Assembly (NCBI GenBank): GCA_945863035.1 | Contig: CAMAZH010000014.1 | Span: 1-45,296 of the forward strand | Origin: Chitinophaga pinensis | GTDB taxonomy: Bacteria; Bacteroidota; Bacteroidia; Bacteroidales; GCA-2748055 | Reading direction: 5' to 3' | DNA length: 45,296 bases | Part shown: positions 18,127 through 28,145 of the stretch, piece after piece | Layout: each line of letters begins with the position of its first letter | Position numbering within the stretch: position 1 is the stretch's first letter | Program-made: the position numbers and the translations under genes | Notes under the pieces: generated by a model | The model's input: the letters and a program-made list of their open reading frames with translations, nothing else | What the model was told of the DNA's origin: nothing | The model's database searches: none

Positions 18127-21100
18127 CTAATTGAAATAATCACGGGGGGATTTGCCGAAGAATTTCTTGAAACTGCTGGAAAAGTATGCGGGGCTTGAAA
18201 ACCCGGTTTGGTATGCTGCTTCGGAAATGTTGCATTTTCCTTCGGAGATTAGCTGAATAGCTTCCCTGAAGCGGATAGTGTTAATAAATTCGGTGGTTGA
18301 TAAACCGGCGAGGTTTTTTATTTTAATATGCATTAATGTGCGACTTACAGCCATTTCTTTGATCATAAAAGAGACGTCCAGATCTTGCTTGTCAATGTTT
18401 GCCCGGACAATTTCGGTGAACTGGCGGATGAATTCCCTATCTTTCTGGCTATGGGTAATCTCGGTAGGCAGGATATCCGCGTTTTTCTTATACAAATGAA
18501 TCAGGCTTAGCCGCGTGTTTAGAATGTTCAGGATGTTTTGCTGGAGTATTTGAATGTAAAACGGTTTCTCAAGAAAGTAATCCGCACCTGTTTTTAGCCC
18601 GTCAAACTTGGTGTCGAAATCGCTCTTTGCAGTCAGAAGGATAATTGGTATATGCGAAGTTTCAATATTGTCTTTTACGATTTTTGTAAACTCTATGCCG
18701 TCCATTTCAGGCATCATAATATCGCTGATAATAATATCCGGCAAAACTTCAGGGATCCTCCTGAGCCCTTCTTTTCCATTCCCGGCAATATGAACATTGT
18801 ATTGATCCTTGAGGCTTTCGGAAATAAATTCAAGAAGTTCCTTGTTGTCGTCTATTACCAGCAAGGATGGCTTGTCGGACAATAATTCTATTTTGTCATG
18901 TACCGATAATTCATTGAATTCTGCTTCTGTCGGAGGTTCAATGGGTTTAATAAATTGCTCCTGACCAGTGCAAATCTCGTCATTCTCGTAAGCATTTACT
19001 GTGACGGGTATGGTCACAGTAAACACAGATCCTTTATTCAATTCGCTTTCCACCTCTATCAGTCCCCTGTGGTGGGTTACAAGGGATTTGACATAGGCAA
19101 GGCCAATGCCTGATCCGGTTTCCTTTGTTTGGTTAGAGTTTACCTGGTAGAAACGGTCAAAAATCTTTAAATGGTTCTCTGTGGCAATGCCAACCCCCGT
19201 ATCAATAACCTTAAAAACCAGTAATGTGGAATTATTCTCTGCGGCAACAATGTTTGCCGATAGAATTATTTTGCCGTTTTCCGGTGTGTATTTAAAGGCA
19301 TTGGACAGCAGGTTGAATAATATTTTTATGACGACATCGATATCAAACCATAGTTCCTGATCGGGGGTAACTGATTTGACTATAAATTCAATGTGCTTTC
19401 TTTCTGAAACATTGCTGAAGGAGTCTTTTAACTCATCTATAAAATACAATCCCGTGTTGGAACATATTTTCAATTTTTGCATGCCCGTCTCAATTTTCCG
19501 AAACTCAAGCAGTTGATTGATCAAGCTTAATAAGCGCCTGGCATTATTATTAATGCCAGAGAGTTTTTGTTTTACGTAGGGAGAAACTTGCTCTTCCTGG
19601 ATAATCTTGCTCATGGGTCCGATTATCAGCGAAAGGGGAGTCCTGATTTCATGGGAAATATTTGTGAAGAATTCAAGCTTGTTTTTATTAAGGGCTTCAG
19701 CCTGTGCTTTCTCCCTTCTTTCCAATTCAACCAGAGCTTTATTTTTTTGGATTCTCAGCATTACCAGATAAACGGCAATAATGATACCTGTAATAAGAAA
19801 AGTATAAACAAGATATGCCCAAACTGACAAGTAGAATGGGGGTTTTACTCTTACTTTCAGTGAAATGATTTCATTATTCCAGTCGGAATATCCTGCAGAT
19901 GCTTTGACATGAAAAATATATTTGCCCGGACGTAAACTTGTATAAGTGGCAAATGGCCTGTTACCCACATAGTTCCATTTGTCTTCCAGGTTTTCAAGGT
20001 AATATGCATATTGACATCTTCCTTGGTTGGCAAAATTGAAACCGGAAAAACAAATTGAAATTACATTTTGTTTGTTGTTGAGGACTATATCTGAACCTTG
20101 ATATAAGGATTTTTCGATTGGTGAGTTTTTGCCGGGGTAAATAGTTTCATTAAAAAGGAGTAGTTTGGTGAAGGCTAGATTTAAGGATTTTTTTTCAATA
20201 TTAACACTTTCATTAAACGAAACCATACCTTCATTCCCGCCAAAGTACACATTCCCGTTGCTGTCTGTGAATGATGCCCTGTAATTGAACTGGTTGAAAG
20301 GCACGCCGGAGTTATTTCCGTATAGTTGAGATTCGTGAGTGACCGCGTTAAACTTAACGAGGCCCTGATTGCTGCTGGCCCAAAACCATTCGTTGCTTAC
20401 CTCCGCAAGAGCGAAAATCCGGGAGGCAGGTAATCCATTTTCCTTATTGAAATAAACAACTTTATCCCGGCTTTCGTCATAATAGCATAGACCGTTATAA
20501 CTGTCCCCAAACCAGATCCTTCCTTTTGAATCGGTTGTCACGAAATTTATTGCCTTCATTTCCGGGATTCGATCAAATTTTACAAGACTCTGTTTTTCAA
20601 AACTGTAAAAGAATACCCCTATGAAAGATGAAAACCACAGTCCTTTCTTTGACTTGCAAATCGACTCTATTTGGATTCCCCCGGAAATATTGCTGAAAAA
20701 TGGATTAATGGTTTTGTTTTTTAAGTTGTATACAAAAATTCCAGAGGTTGCTCCAATAAATATTGTGTCGTTATACCTTAAAAATGCATATACATTGTCG
20801 GAGGTTAAGGCCGGATGTGTAACTGAATTGATATATTCAACCTTTCCTGTTTTTGTGTTCAAAATGGATATTCCCCCGGTATAGGTCGCAATCCAAAGCC
20901 TGTTTTCATCTTCAAACAGAAGATCATGTACGTTGTTATAGCTAAAGGTGGAACGATCCGAATTGCTTGAATACTTTTTAAAGGTCCTGCTTGTAATATC
21001 AAACATATTAAGTCCTTCGTCTTCAAATCCAATCCAGATATTTCCGTTTTTATCTTCTGTAAAGCAGCTGACAACATTACCGTCAAGATGTTTATTGTCA

Positions 21101-22149
21101 ATTCCCGGCTTCCAGGTGGTAAAGAAATTCTCGTGATTACTCCAGAAATTGAGACCTCCGGAGTAGGTGCCGAGCCAGATATTTCCCGAATTGTCGCAAA
21201 AAGAGGAGTAAATGGAATTTGAGTTCAGGCTGCTAGGATTCGAGAGCTCATTCTTGTGGTTTGTGAGGGTTTTCGTGGTCGGATTCCAGATGCTCAGTCC
21301 TCCTTCGGTGCCTATCCACACCCGGCCTTGATGGTCTTCACAAATAGTGTGGATCATATTATGAATAATTCCTTCTCCGATTAATGACCTCGCGAAATTT
21401 GTAGCCGATCCGTCTTCAAGATTGAGTTTAAAGACACCCTCGTTATAAGTCCCAAGCCATGCGTTGTTTTTGCTATCTAAAAAAAGTGTTGATATACCGC
21501 TTTTTTTTACCGTGGGAATTTCAAGCACTTTTTCAATCCTGAAATCCTTAGTGAAAACAACCACCTCCCAGTTGTTTGACACGGCAACAATCTTGTCATT
21601 CAATTCTTTCAGTAAAACGAACAGGAATTTCCGTGAATTTTCTTCTCCCCCGACATAATCCGGGAAAGGATTTATTCTCTCATTTAACAGGTTGATTGAA
21701 AACAACTTCCCTCTTTTAGAAAAGATTAAATCATCGAAGCCGGTGGGCTCAACCTGTATTGTGCTGTCCAATTTATTCAGAAGGGAAAAGGGTTTGAAGA
21801 GTTCATTGTTAAAATCAAAATAGTAATATGACCCGTTAACTGCTTGAGTTATTAAGAGACTGTCGTTATGCGTAAATATCCGAAGAGAGTTAAGTTGAAC
21901 CGCCTGCCCATTTTCGTCTACAGTTGGAAAATCCAGAAATTCGTGACCGTCGAAGCGATAGTTTTTTTCACGGGTTACAAGCCAGATAAAACCATGCATG
22001 TCTTGTGTTATGCTTTTCACATACGAAGAAGGCAAGCCATGCTCATTGGTATAATGCGTGAAATTAAACACATCGTTTCGCACGTCTCCTGCAAAGAGAG
22101 GGTTGATAAGGTAAAGAATTGAAAATGAAAATATTAGCAATTTGTTCAT
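18127..22149 (-). CDS. Hybrid two-component system regulator (HTCS) of the carbohydrate cluster
   Basis: This 1,340-residue protein joins sensor, kinase, receiver and DNA-binding output in one chain. After a signal peptide come two seven-bladed Reg_prop propellers (about residues 25-690; repeats such as DHQGRVWIGTEGGLSIWNPTT and DKNGNIWIGFEDEGLNMFD), a Y_Y_Y domain (about 700-770), a membrane helix (about 776-800), HisKA with His833 in NISHEIRTPLSL, HATPase_c (about 940-1055, with NLLSNAFKYTPENG and GSGIGLAYVKSLV), a receiver domain with phospho-acceptor Asp1143 in SDIMMPEMDG and conserved Lys in LEKPF, and an AraC-type HTH (about 1235-1340). All key residues are present. HTCS proteins bind a breakdown oligosaccharide in the periplasm and switch on the matching degradation genes. 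It is divergent from the GH127/GH146 gene, which places it as the probable regulator of the cluster to the right. Confidence 0.95.
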   Translation of the reverse strand: MNKLLIFSFSILYLINPLFAGDVRNDVFNFTHYTNEHGLPSSYVKSITQDMHGFIWLVTREKNYRFDGHEFLDFPTVDENGQAVQLNSLRIFTHNDSLLITQAVNGSYYYFDFNNELFKPFSLLNKLDSTIQVEPTGFDDLIFSKRGKLFSINLLNERINPFPDYVGGEENSRKFLFVLLKELNDKIVAVSNNWEVVVFTKDFRIEKVLEIPTVKKSGISTLFLDSKNNAWLGTYNEGVFKLNLEDGSATNFARSLIGEGIIHNMIHTICEDHQGRVWIGTEGGLSIWNPTTKTLTNHKNELSNPSSLNSNSIYSSFCDNSGNIWLGTYSGGLNFWSNHENFFTTWKPGIDNKHLDGNVVSCFTEDKNGNIWIGFEDEGLNMFDITSRTFKKYSSNSDRSTFSYNNVHDLLFEDENRLWIATYTGGISILNTKTGKVEYINSVTHPALTSDNVYAFLRYNDTIFIGATSGIFVYNLKNKTINPFFSNISGGIQIESICKSKKGLWFSSFIGVFFYSFEKQSLVKFDRIPEMKAINFVTTDSKGRIWFGDSYNGLCYYDESRDKVVYFNKENGLPASRIFALAEVSNEWFWASSNQGLVKFNAVTHESQLYGNNSGVPFNQFNYRASFTDSNGNVYFGGNEGMVSFNESVNIEKKSLNLAFTKLLLFNETIYPGKNSPIEKSLYQGSDIVLNNKQNVISICFSGFNFANQGRCQYAYYLENLEDKWNYVGNRPFATYTSLRPGKYIFHVKASAGYSDWNNEIISLKVRVKPPFYLSVWAYLVYTFLITGIIIAVYLVMLRIQKNKALVELERREKAQAEALNKNKLEFFTNISHEIRTPLSLIIGPMSKIIQEEQVSPYVKQKLSGINNNARRLLSLINQLLEFRKIETGMQKLKICSNTGLYFIDELKDSFSNVSERKHIEFIVKSVTPDQELWFDIDVVIKILFNLLSNAFKYTPENGKIILSANIVAAENNSTLLVFKVIDTGVGIATENHLKIFDRFYQVNSNQTKETGSGIGLAYVKSLVTHHRGLIEVESELNKGSVFTVTIPVTVNAYENDEICTGQEQFIKPIEPPTEAEFNELSVHDKIELLSDKPSLLVIDDNKELLEFISESLKDQYNVHIAGNGKEGLRRIPEVLPDIIISDIMMPEMDGIEFTKIVKDNIETSHIPIILLTAKSDFDTKFDGLKTGADYFLEKPFYIQILQQNILNILNTRLSLIHLYKKNADILPTEITHSQKDREFIRQFTEIVRANIDKQDLDVSFMIKEMAVSRTLMHIKIKNLAGLSTTEFINTIRFREAIQLISEGKCNISEAAYQTGFSSPAYFSSSFKKFFGKSPRDYFN

Positions 22150-22477
22150 CTTGCTTTATGGAATGGGTATTGGCATCAAAAATAGTTTATTTTAATTCAA
22201 CTGCTCGTTTCAAGCGAGATTAATTTTTTCAGCGGCCTGTTCACTGTTTGTCATTATCATGCGGAAAGGGAGAGGGTTTTCAAAGAGAAAATGGATAAAA
22301 TCAGATAATTGGAAATTTTAGCTTTTTTATGAACGTGAGCATAAGAATGTTTAACATAAGTGATAGTGGTATCTGGGTAAAATATTGAATTTGCGGCATT
22401 GGAAATTATAAAACCCAATTAAAGAAGTACGCTCGAAATATTGTAGAGAATAAAAATTGTAATAAAAAATATTTGCT
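22150..22477. promoter_or_regulatory. Divergent promoter region between the HTCS gene and the carbohydrate cluster
   Basis: This 328-bp gap holds no gene. Things visible in it: the imperfect palindrome CTCGTTTCAAGCGAG (about 22204-22218); the perfect small palindrome ATGTTTAACAT (22347-22357) flanked by two copies of CATAAG 15 bases apart (22340 and 22355); and TGAATTTG (22386-22393), one base off the TAnnTTTG -7 consensus, 85 bases before the ATG of the first enzyme. The shared core TGTTTAA also occurs in the direct repeat near 18060. Which of these is used is not decidable by eye. Confidence 0.35.
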
Positions 22478-25102
22478 ATGCAAAAAGAGAATTACAAATC
22501 ACGGAAGCTGTCAGTAATTGTACTTTTCATACTGTTATCATTGTTAACAACCCCAAAGAGTTTGGCCGAAGGCGGTGTTAAGCCGTTTCATCCTTCGAAA
22601 GTGCGTTTAACAGATGGCGTTTTCAAGGAGAGCATGATGGTGAACAAAAAAGTTTTGGATGATATTGGTGAAGAAAGGGCCTTGTACTGTTTCCGATATC
22701 AGGCCGGGCTCTCAGTTAATGGTGCCAAACCACTTGAAAGCTGGGCATCGCCTGAGCCATGGGGAGCATTTCCGGGTTTTTATGAGGGGCATTATTTATC
22801 TGCCATTTCACTTATGTATGCACAAACCGGAGATCCTGATTTGTTGGAAAGGGTCAATTATATGGTTGCTGAAATGGGGAAATGCCAGGATGCAATGGGA
22901 GGGAAATATATGTTTGCGTCTCCTGAAATTGAATTTAACGCCGAAGCATTGATCGGCGTACCCTGGTATCGCGCTCATAAAATAATGGAGGGCCTTATTG
23001 CTGCAAACAAGTATGCTGAAAATGCCCAGGCATTGACAATTGTTGAGAAATTCGCGGAATGGATTGATGAAAAAGTAACCAGCTATGACAGTAAGTTCGA
23101 AAACGTTAAAAAAACTGAATATGGAGGGATGCAGGAGGCTTTTATAAATCTCTATGAAATCACCGGAAATCCTAAGCATCTGGAACAGGCGAAAAAATGG
23201 GAGCAGAAAAGTCTTATACTCGATAAATATTATGCGGGAATTGATTTTACCGAGCATGCAAACACATTATTAGCAAAAATGACAGGGGCTGCTCGGGTTG
23301 CTGAAGTTGAGCATGATCATTTTTATGAACAGGCTTGTGAAAATTTCTGGGATTTCGTGGCCGGTTCCGGAAATAAAACCTACGCAACCGGGGGTACAAG
23401 TGTGCATGAAGGATTGCCTCTAATCAATTCCAATGCAAACACTCAATCGAGTATGCCGCAAGAAACATGCTGCAGTTACAACCTATTGAAGGTTACCCGC
23501 AGTTTGCACAATTTAACGGGAAATGCAAAATATATGGACTATTATGAAAGGTCCCTTTATAATTCGATTCTTGGAAGTCAGGATCCTGTGAGCGGCTGGA
23601 AGACTTATTATCAGCCATTGAATGCAAACGCCGTAAAGGATTTCCGTTCTCATTTAACAGGATGCTTTTGCTGCAACGGCACGGGTATGGAAAATCCAGT
23701 CAGGTATAATTCGGCAATTTATTCCCATTCCAATGACTCCATTTTCGTCAATTTGTTTATTGGATCAATTGTTGAATGGACTGAGAAAGGCATATCCCTG
23801 GAACAAACAACCAACTTCCCTTATGAACAATCCTCAGAACTGAAACTAAGTCTGGCTGAACCAATGGAATTCACCGTGGGAATACGTGTGCCAGGATGGT
23901 GCAAGGAAGGTTATTCTATAAGTGTCAATAACGAAATTCTGGTAATCGATGAAATCCCCGGCTCATACGCCATTATACGGCGCGTGTGGAACGATGGGGA
24001 TATTGTCGCGCTTAGCCTGCCGATGGGATTCGCAAAATATGAAATGTCCAACAAGCCTGATCAGATGGCTTTTATGTACGGCCCAATTGTACTTGTGGGA
24101 GTTGGAGCCAGCCCATATATCAGCGAACTTGTTGGCGATGTGACTGACGGGAGTTCCTGGGTAAATAACCTTAACAGCTGGTTCCAGCCTGTTATTGATG
24201 AGCCTTTATCATTTACCGCTACAGATGATTCTTTGAGAACACATGCATTTAAGCCATATTTTAAAATTGGGGCAAAACAATATTTCACCGGTTATTGGGA
24301 TGTTGTAAACGTTTCAAAAAAGAAGGATGAAGGTAATCTTGCACTTGGAAAAGTAATTTCCACTCAAGATCCCTTCCCCATTGGTGTCAATGTTGAAAAT
24401 TTCCTGTGTGTCGAAAAGGTTGCCGACGGACAATATGGCGGTACCGACGACTGGTATACAAAGTGGTTTCCAAATGGAATGGCTCCGCAATGGGTTACGG
24501 TTGACCTAGGCGAAAACCACGATATAAACCTCGTGCAATGGTTCGCCGCCAAAGAGGATTATACGGGTAGGAAATACTACAAATACAAAATAGAAACCTC
24601 AGTGAATAATTCTAACTGGGAGATGTATGCCGACCGATCCAAAAATGATACTGTTTTTGAATTCTATTATGCGCAGAAGTCTGTTCTTGCACGTTATGTG
24701 AAGTTGACTGTTTTCCCGGTCAGTATTTATTCAGGGGATAAAGCGCGGCCAAAGATTGCCGAAATAAAAGTCTTTGAAAAGGCCGACACTACCCTGTCTC
24801 CCAAATTCATCGCTCCTAAAATTGTCACTACTGGGATCGGGAATAAGGAAATTGGCGAGAAATACACCTTAATTATGCCCGATCAGCGAATGAGTTTCAT
24901 TCTGAATATGGAGGTTGTCAGAGTCGATATGTTTTCCATTTTGGGGAAAATGCTCCTGACTATGCCCGTCAGCAATCACGCTCACGAATTGAACCTCGCA
25001 GAGAGTAATCTGAGTGACATAGGAAATGGAACCTATGTTTTTCGATTTCACGGGGAGGATAACAGCACCGCCACCCGAAAAGCAATACGATGTGGTTTTT
25101 GA
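22478..25102 (+). CDS. GH127/GH146-family arabinofuranosidase with F5/8-type binding domain and T9SS sorting domain
   Basis: The 874-residue protein starts with a signal peptide (to about residue 31). Residues about 35-600 match the DUF1680 superfamily, which contains the zinc-cysteine retaining beta-L-arabinofuranosidases of GH127 and GH146. The zinc/nucleophile set is visible: Glu329 and Cys331 in QETCCSYNLLK, and Cys398/Cys399 in GCFCCNGTGMEN. The NLLK...TGMEN wording is closer, from memory, to the GH146 branch than to classical GH127. An F5/8 type C (discoidin/CBM32-like) domain spans about residues 612-768 (NLALGKVIST ... WVTVDLGE ... ARYVKLTV), and a degenerate T9SS sorting domain ends the chain. 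It should remove terminal L-arabinofuranose outside the cell or at the surface. It opens the plus-strand cluster, next to the divergent HTCS gene, and the GH31 gene follows after only 45 bp, so both are probably one operon. Confidence 0.9.
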   Translation: MQKENYKSRKLSVIVLFILLSLLTTPKSLAEGGVKPFHPSKVRLTDGVFKESMMVNKKVLDDIGEERALYCFRYQAGLSVNGAKPLESWASPEPWGAFPGFYEGHYLSAISLMYAQTGDPDLLERVNYMVAEMGKCQDAMGGKYMFASPEIEFNAEALIGVPWYRAHKIMEGLIAANKYAENAQALTIVEKFAEWIDEKVTSYDSKFENVKKTEYGGMQEAFINLYEITGNPKHLEQAKKWEQKSLILDKYYAGIDFTEHANTLLAKMTGAARVAEVEHDHFYEQACENFWDFVAGSGNKTYATGGTSVHEGLPLINSNANTQSSMPQETCCSYNLLKVTRSLHNLTGNAKYMDYYERSLYNSILGSQDPVSGWKTYYQPLNANAVKDFRSHLTGCFCCNGTGMENPVRYNSAIYSHSNDSIFVNLFIGSIVEWTEKGISLEQTTNFPYEQSSELKLSLAEPMEFTVGIRVPGWCKEGYSISVNNEILVIDEIPGSYAIIRRVWNDGDIVALSLPMGFAKYEMSNKPDQMAFMYGPIVLVGVGASPYISELVGDVTDGSSWVNNLNSWFQPVIDEPLSFTATDDSLRTHAFKPYFKIGAKQYFTGYWDVVNVSKKKDEGNLALGKVISTQDPFPIGVNVENFLCVEKVADGQYGGTDDWYTKWFPNGMAPQWVTVDLGENHDINLVQWFAAKEDYTGRKYYKYKIETSVNNSNWEMYADRSKNDTVFEFYYAQKSVLARYVKLTVFPVSIYSGDKARPKIAEIKVFEKADTTLSPKFIAPKIVTTGIGNKEIGEKYTLIMPDQRMSFILNMEVVRVDMFSILGKMLLTMPVSNHAHELNLAESNLSDIGNGTYVFRFHGEDNSTATRKAIRCGF

Positions 25103-25147
25103 ACCTGAAATTGGATTCTTGTTTTCTTTTTAATATTCTATCCGCAG

Positions 25148-27964
25148 ATGCAAATGAAGCAATTTATATACAGTTTTTTATTTCTGATAGTATTGATTGA
25201 AAGCTGTGATCTCTATGCATATACTGCAGCAAATGAGGAAAAAAATGCCCTTATAGTGGAAACGGAACAAGGCGTTTTGGTTGTGGAAGCCTATTCCACC
25301 AATATTATCAGGGTTAGGGTACAAAAGCAAAAGCCCATCGTTAAACAGTTAGAGTTGGCCATTCTTAATCATTTGCCTTATTGCGGGAGTTTGAAGATTG
25401 GAAAGAATTTCCTTAAGACAGAAAGCCTGCATATTACCGTGTCAAAAGAGGGGAGGGTATCATTCTGTGATCTGTCTGGAAGCTTACTGCTGCAGGAAGG
25501 ATCAAGAATTGTCGAGAAGGTTAACATTATGGGTGAGTCCGCCTTTACGGTAGAACAGAGATTCGATTTCAAACCCGGAGAAGCAATTTTTGGACTGGGG
25601 CAGCATCAATCGGGTCTCCTTAACTACCGAGGGAATAATGTATTGCTGGTGCAGGATAATACTGTTGCCGTGGTTCCATTCTTTGTGTCATCGGGCTCTT
25701 ATGGAATCCTGTGGAATAACTATTCCCAAACAGAGTTCCGCGATTTATCAAATCAAGGGGCAATGTGGTCAGAGATTGCCGATGGTATCGACTATTTCTT
25801 TATTTCCGGCAAGAATACGGATCAGGTTATTGGCGGATATCGGGAACTTACAGGCGTAGCTCCAATGTTTGGAAAATGGGCTTATGGATTATGGGTTTGC
25901 AAGGAGCATTATCATACTCAGTCTGAGGTTTTGAATACAGCGAAAGAGTTCCGTATCAGAAAAATCCCCTTTGATAACATTGTTCAGGATTGGTTTTATT
26001 GGAATCCCTATCCTACCGGCTCACATGCATTCGATCGTGACCGGTATCCAAACCCTTCGGAAATGGTGAATGAACTGCATAATAAATACAAAGCTCATAT
26101 AATGGTTTCGGTTTGGTCGAAATTCGATATCGGTTCCAGTAATTACAATGAATTCATCGAAAAAGACCGCTTGCTTCCTACAAATTATTTTGATGCTCAC
26201 AGCGATAAAGGGAGAGAACTGTTCTGGCGGCAAATTAAAGATTCTCTTTACACCAAAGGATTTGACGCGTGGTGGTTGGATGCTACAGAACCTGAGCTGG
26301 ATGAACAGCCACTATATCAAATGGAATCAAAGGCTATGCTGAATAATGCGCTTGGTAGCGGGGCAAGATATCTGAATACTTATTCATTATTGGCATCCAA
26401 AGCGGTTTACGAAGGGTTCCGATCTGAAACCGATGATAAAAGAGCTTTTATCCTAACCCGATCGGCGTTTTTGGGACAGCAAAGATATTCCGCAGCAACC
26501 TGGTCGGGTGATGTTTTTGCTTCATGGGATGTCCTTCAAAAACAGGTGGTTGCCGGTATAAACTTCAGTCTGTCAGGAATTCCTTACTGGACTACTGATA
26601 TCGGGGGATTTACATTGAATGATTTCCCGGGAGGAAATATAAACAACGAATACAAGGAACTGTATACAAGATGGTTTCAGTTTGGAGCTTTTTCCCCTCT
26701 GTTCCGGATTCATGGATCGATGGCCGAAAGAGAGCCTTGGCATTTTGGCGAGACAGGGGATTGGGCGTATGACACACAGTTGAAGTTTATAAAACTGCGT
26801 TATCGCTTAATGCCTTATATCTATTCCTGTGCGCATGAGGTCACGGAAACGAATTCAACCCTGATGCGTGGCTTTGTGTTTGATTTCCCTAACGATAAAA
26901 AAGCGCTAACGGTTGATAATCAATATATGTTCGGAAAAAATATAATGGTCTGCCCAATGCTTGAACCTATCTATTTTGAAAACTGGCTTGAGACCCCTGA
27001 ATTTGAATTGCTCTCTGCTGTAAAGCCTAACAACTCCAATGCGAAAATTTCTGAAGTTGCCGGTAGGTATTATTCGGGAAGGGGGCTCGCAAAGCTGATG
27101 AAGGATACGGTTTCAGCCGACATGGATTTTAGCCCTTTCGATCTGTTTCCGGATGGCCCTCAAAAGCCGGGTGAACTCTTATGTGTTTGGGAAACTGAGT
27201 TGGAAGTAGAAAAGGATGGAACCTATCAGCTCATGACCACGACCTCAAATCAGCCCTGGGGAACCCGGGTTAAACTTTATGTCGACAGTATACCTGTAAT
27301 AGGGAATTCCCATAATATGTTCAATGGGGTTGGAAAAGCCGTGAATTCTGATTTGGAAAAAGGAACAAAACATAAAATCAGACTCGAGTATATCTGTTAT
27401 TCCTGGGAAATCCCCCGGATCAGACTTTCAATCAGAAAAGCAACCGACATCAATAAATCTGCGCTTCCGGAAATATCCAAACTTCCTGTAAGAAATGTTT
27501 ATCTGCCGGATGGACAGGGATGGTTTGATTTCTGGACGGGAAAAGTCTACGAGGGGGGGCAAAAAATAATAGCAGATGCTGCAATGGATAAAATTCCGCT
27601 CTTTGTAAGGGCAGGTTCAATATTGCCTTTCGGCCCGGAAATCCAGTATGCTGCCGAAAGTCAGGCTGATACGATTTACCTGAGGATATATCAGGGTGCT
27701 GATGGGACTTTTGATTTGTATGAAGACGAAAACGATAACTACAACTATACGAAAGGCTTCTCCACCCTGATCCCAATTAGTTGGAAAAATGACAGTAGGG
27801 TTTTGAAGATTGGGAATCGGAAGGGCGATTTCCCCGGGGCGTTGAATGTTCGGGTCTTTTCTGTTGTGTTGGTTGACGAATACAAGGGTTTCGGATCGGA
27901 TTTTTCTGGTGATACAGGGAAAGTTTATACCTACGAAGGAAATGAGTTAAGGATATCTTTATAA
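25148..27964 (+). CDS. GH31 alpha-xylosidase-like glycosidase with PA14 insert
   Basis: This 938-residue enzyme has an N-terminal signal (MKQFIYSFLFLIVLIESC; a weak lipobox with Glu at -2, so lipidation is uncertain). A galactose-mutarotase-like beta domain (about 25-215) leads into a (beta/alpha)8 GH31 domain (about 225-560): nucleophile Asp378 in WWLDATEPE and acid/base Asp455 in TWSGDVFASW. The WWLDA-x-EPE wording is typical of alpha-xylosidases rather than alpha-glucosidases. A PA14-like module (about 630-768, AGRYYSGRG to IRLSIRKATD) is inserted in the C-terminal beta region between MVCPML and VYLPDGQGWFDFWTG; a DUF5110-like sandwich ends the chain. It lacks a T9SS domain, so it is probably periplasmic or outer-membrane attached, trimming imported xylose-decorated oligosaccharides. 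A second Met at codon 3 could also be the start. It lies 45 bp after the arabinofuranosidase gene. Confidence 0.92.
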   Translation: MQMKQFIYSFLFLIVLIESCDLYAYTAANEEKNALIVETEQGVLVVEAYSTNIIRVRVQKQKPIVKQLELAILNHLPYCGSLKIGKNFLKTESLHITVSKEGRVSFCDLSGSLLLQEGSRIVEKVNIMGESAFTVEQRFDFKPGEAIFGLGQHQSGLLNYRGNNVLLVQDNTVAVVPFFVSSGSYGILWNNYSQTEFRDLSNQGAMWSEIADGIDYFFISGKNTDQVIGGYRELTGVAPMFGKWAYGLWVCKEHYHTQSEVLNTAKEFRIRKIPFDNIVQDWFYWNPYPTGSHAFDRDRYPNPSEMVNELHNKYKAHIMVSVWSKFDIGSSNYNEFIEKDRLLPTNYFDAHSDKGRELFWRQIKDSLYTKGFDAWWLDATEPELDEQPLYQMESKAMLNNALGSGARYLNTYSLLASKAVYEGFRSETDDKRAFILTRSAFLGQQRYSAATWSGDVFASWDVLQKQVVAGINFSLSGIPYWTTDIGGFTLNDFPGGNINNEYKELYTRWFQFGAFSPLFRIHGSMAEREPWHFGETGDWAYDTQLKFIKLRYRLMPYIYSCAHEVTETNSTLMRGFVFDFPNDKKALTVDNQYMFGKNIMVCPMLEPIYFENWLETPEFELLSAVKPNNSNAKISEVAGRYYSGRGLAKLMKDTVSADMDFSPFDLFPDGPQKPGELLCVWETELEVEKDGTYQLMTTTSNQPWGTRVKLYVDSIPVIGNSHNMFNGVGKAVNSDLEKGTKHKIRLEYICYSWEIPRIRLSIRKATDINKSALPEISKLPVRNVYLPDGQGWFDFWTGKVYEGGQKIIADAAMDKIPLFVRAGSILPFGPEIQYAAESQADTIYLRIYQGADGTFDLYEDENDNYNYTKGFSTLIPISWKNDSRVLKIGNRKGDFPGALNVRVFSVVLVDEYKGFGSDFSGDTGKVYTYEGNELRISL

Positions 27965-28145
27965 TGAAAAGGCAAATGAACGATATTTCCATGCGGATGA
28001 ACGATTTTCCCTTATTTGATTTTATTGTGATGATGATTGAACGAATTGAAGCAGTGTTCACAGGAAATACTCCTTAATTTTACAATAATGTCACAGTTGC
28101 TTTATGAGAATTTTGCTAATTACTTATTCTGATAAAAAGTTAGGT

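Noticed and set aside
22150-22477. Riboswitch or small RNA in the longest gene-free gap
   Set aside because: No conserved riboswitch core or terminator-type hairpin was visible; only small palindromes.
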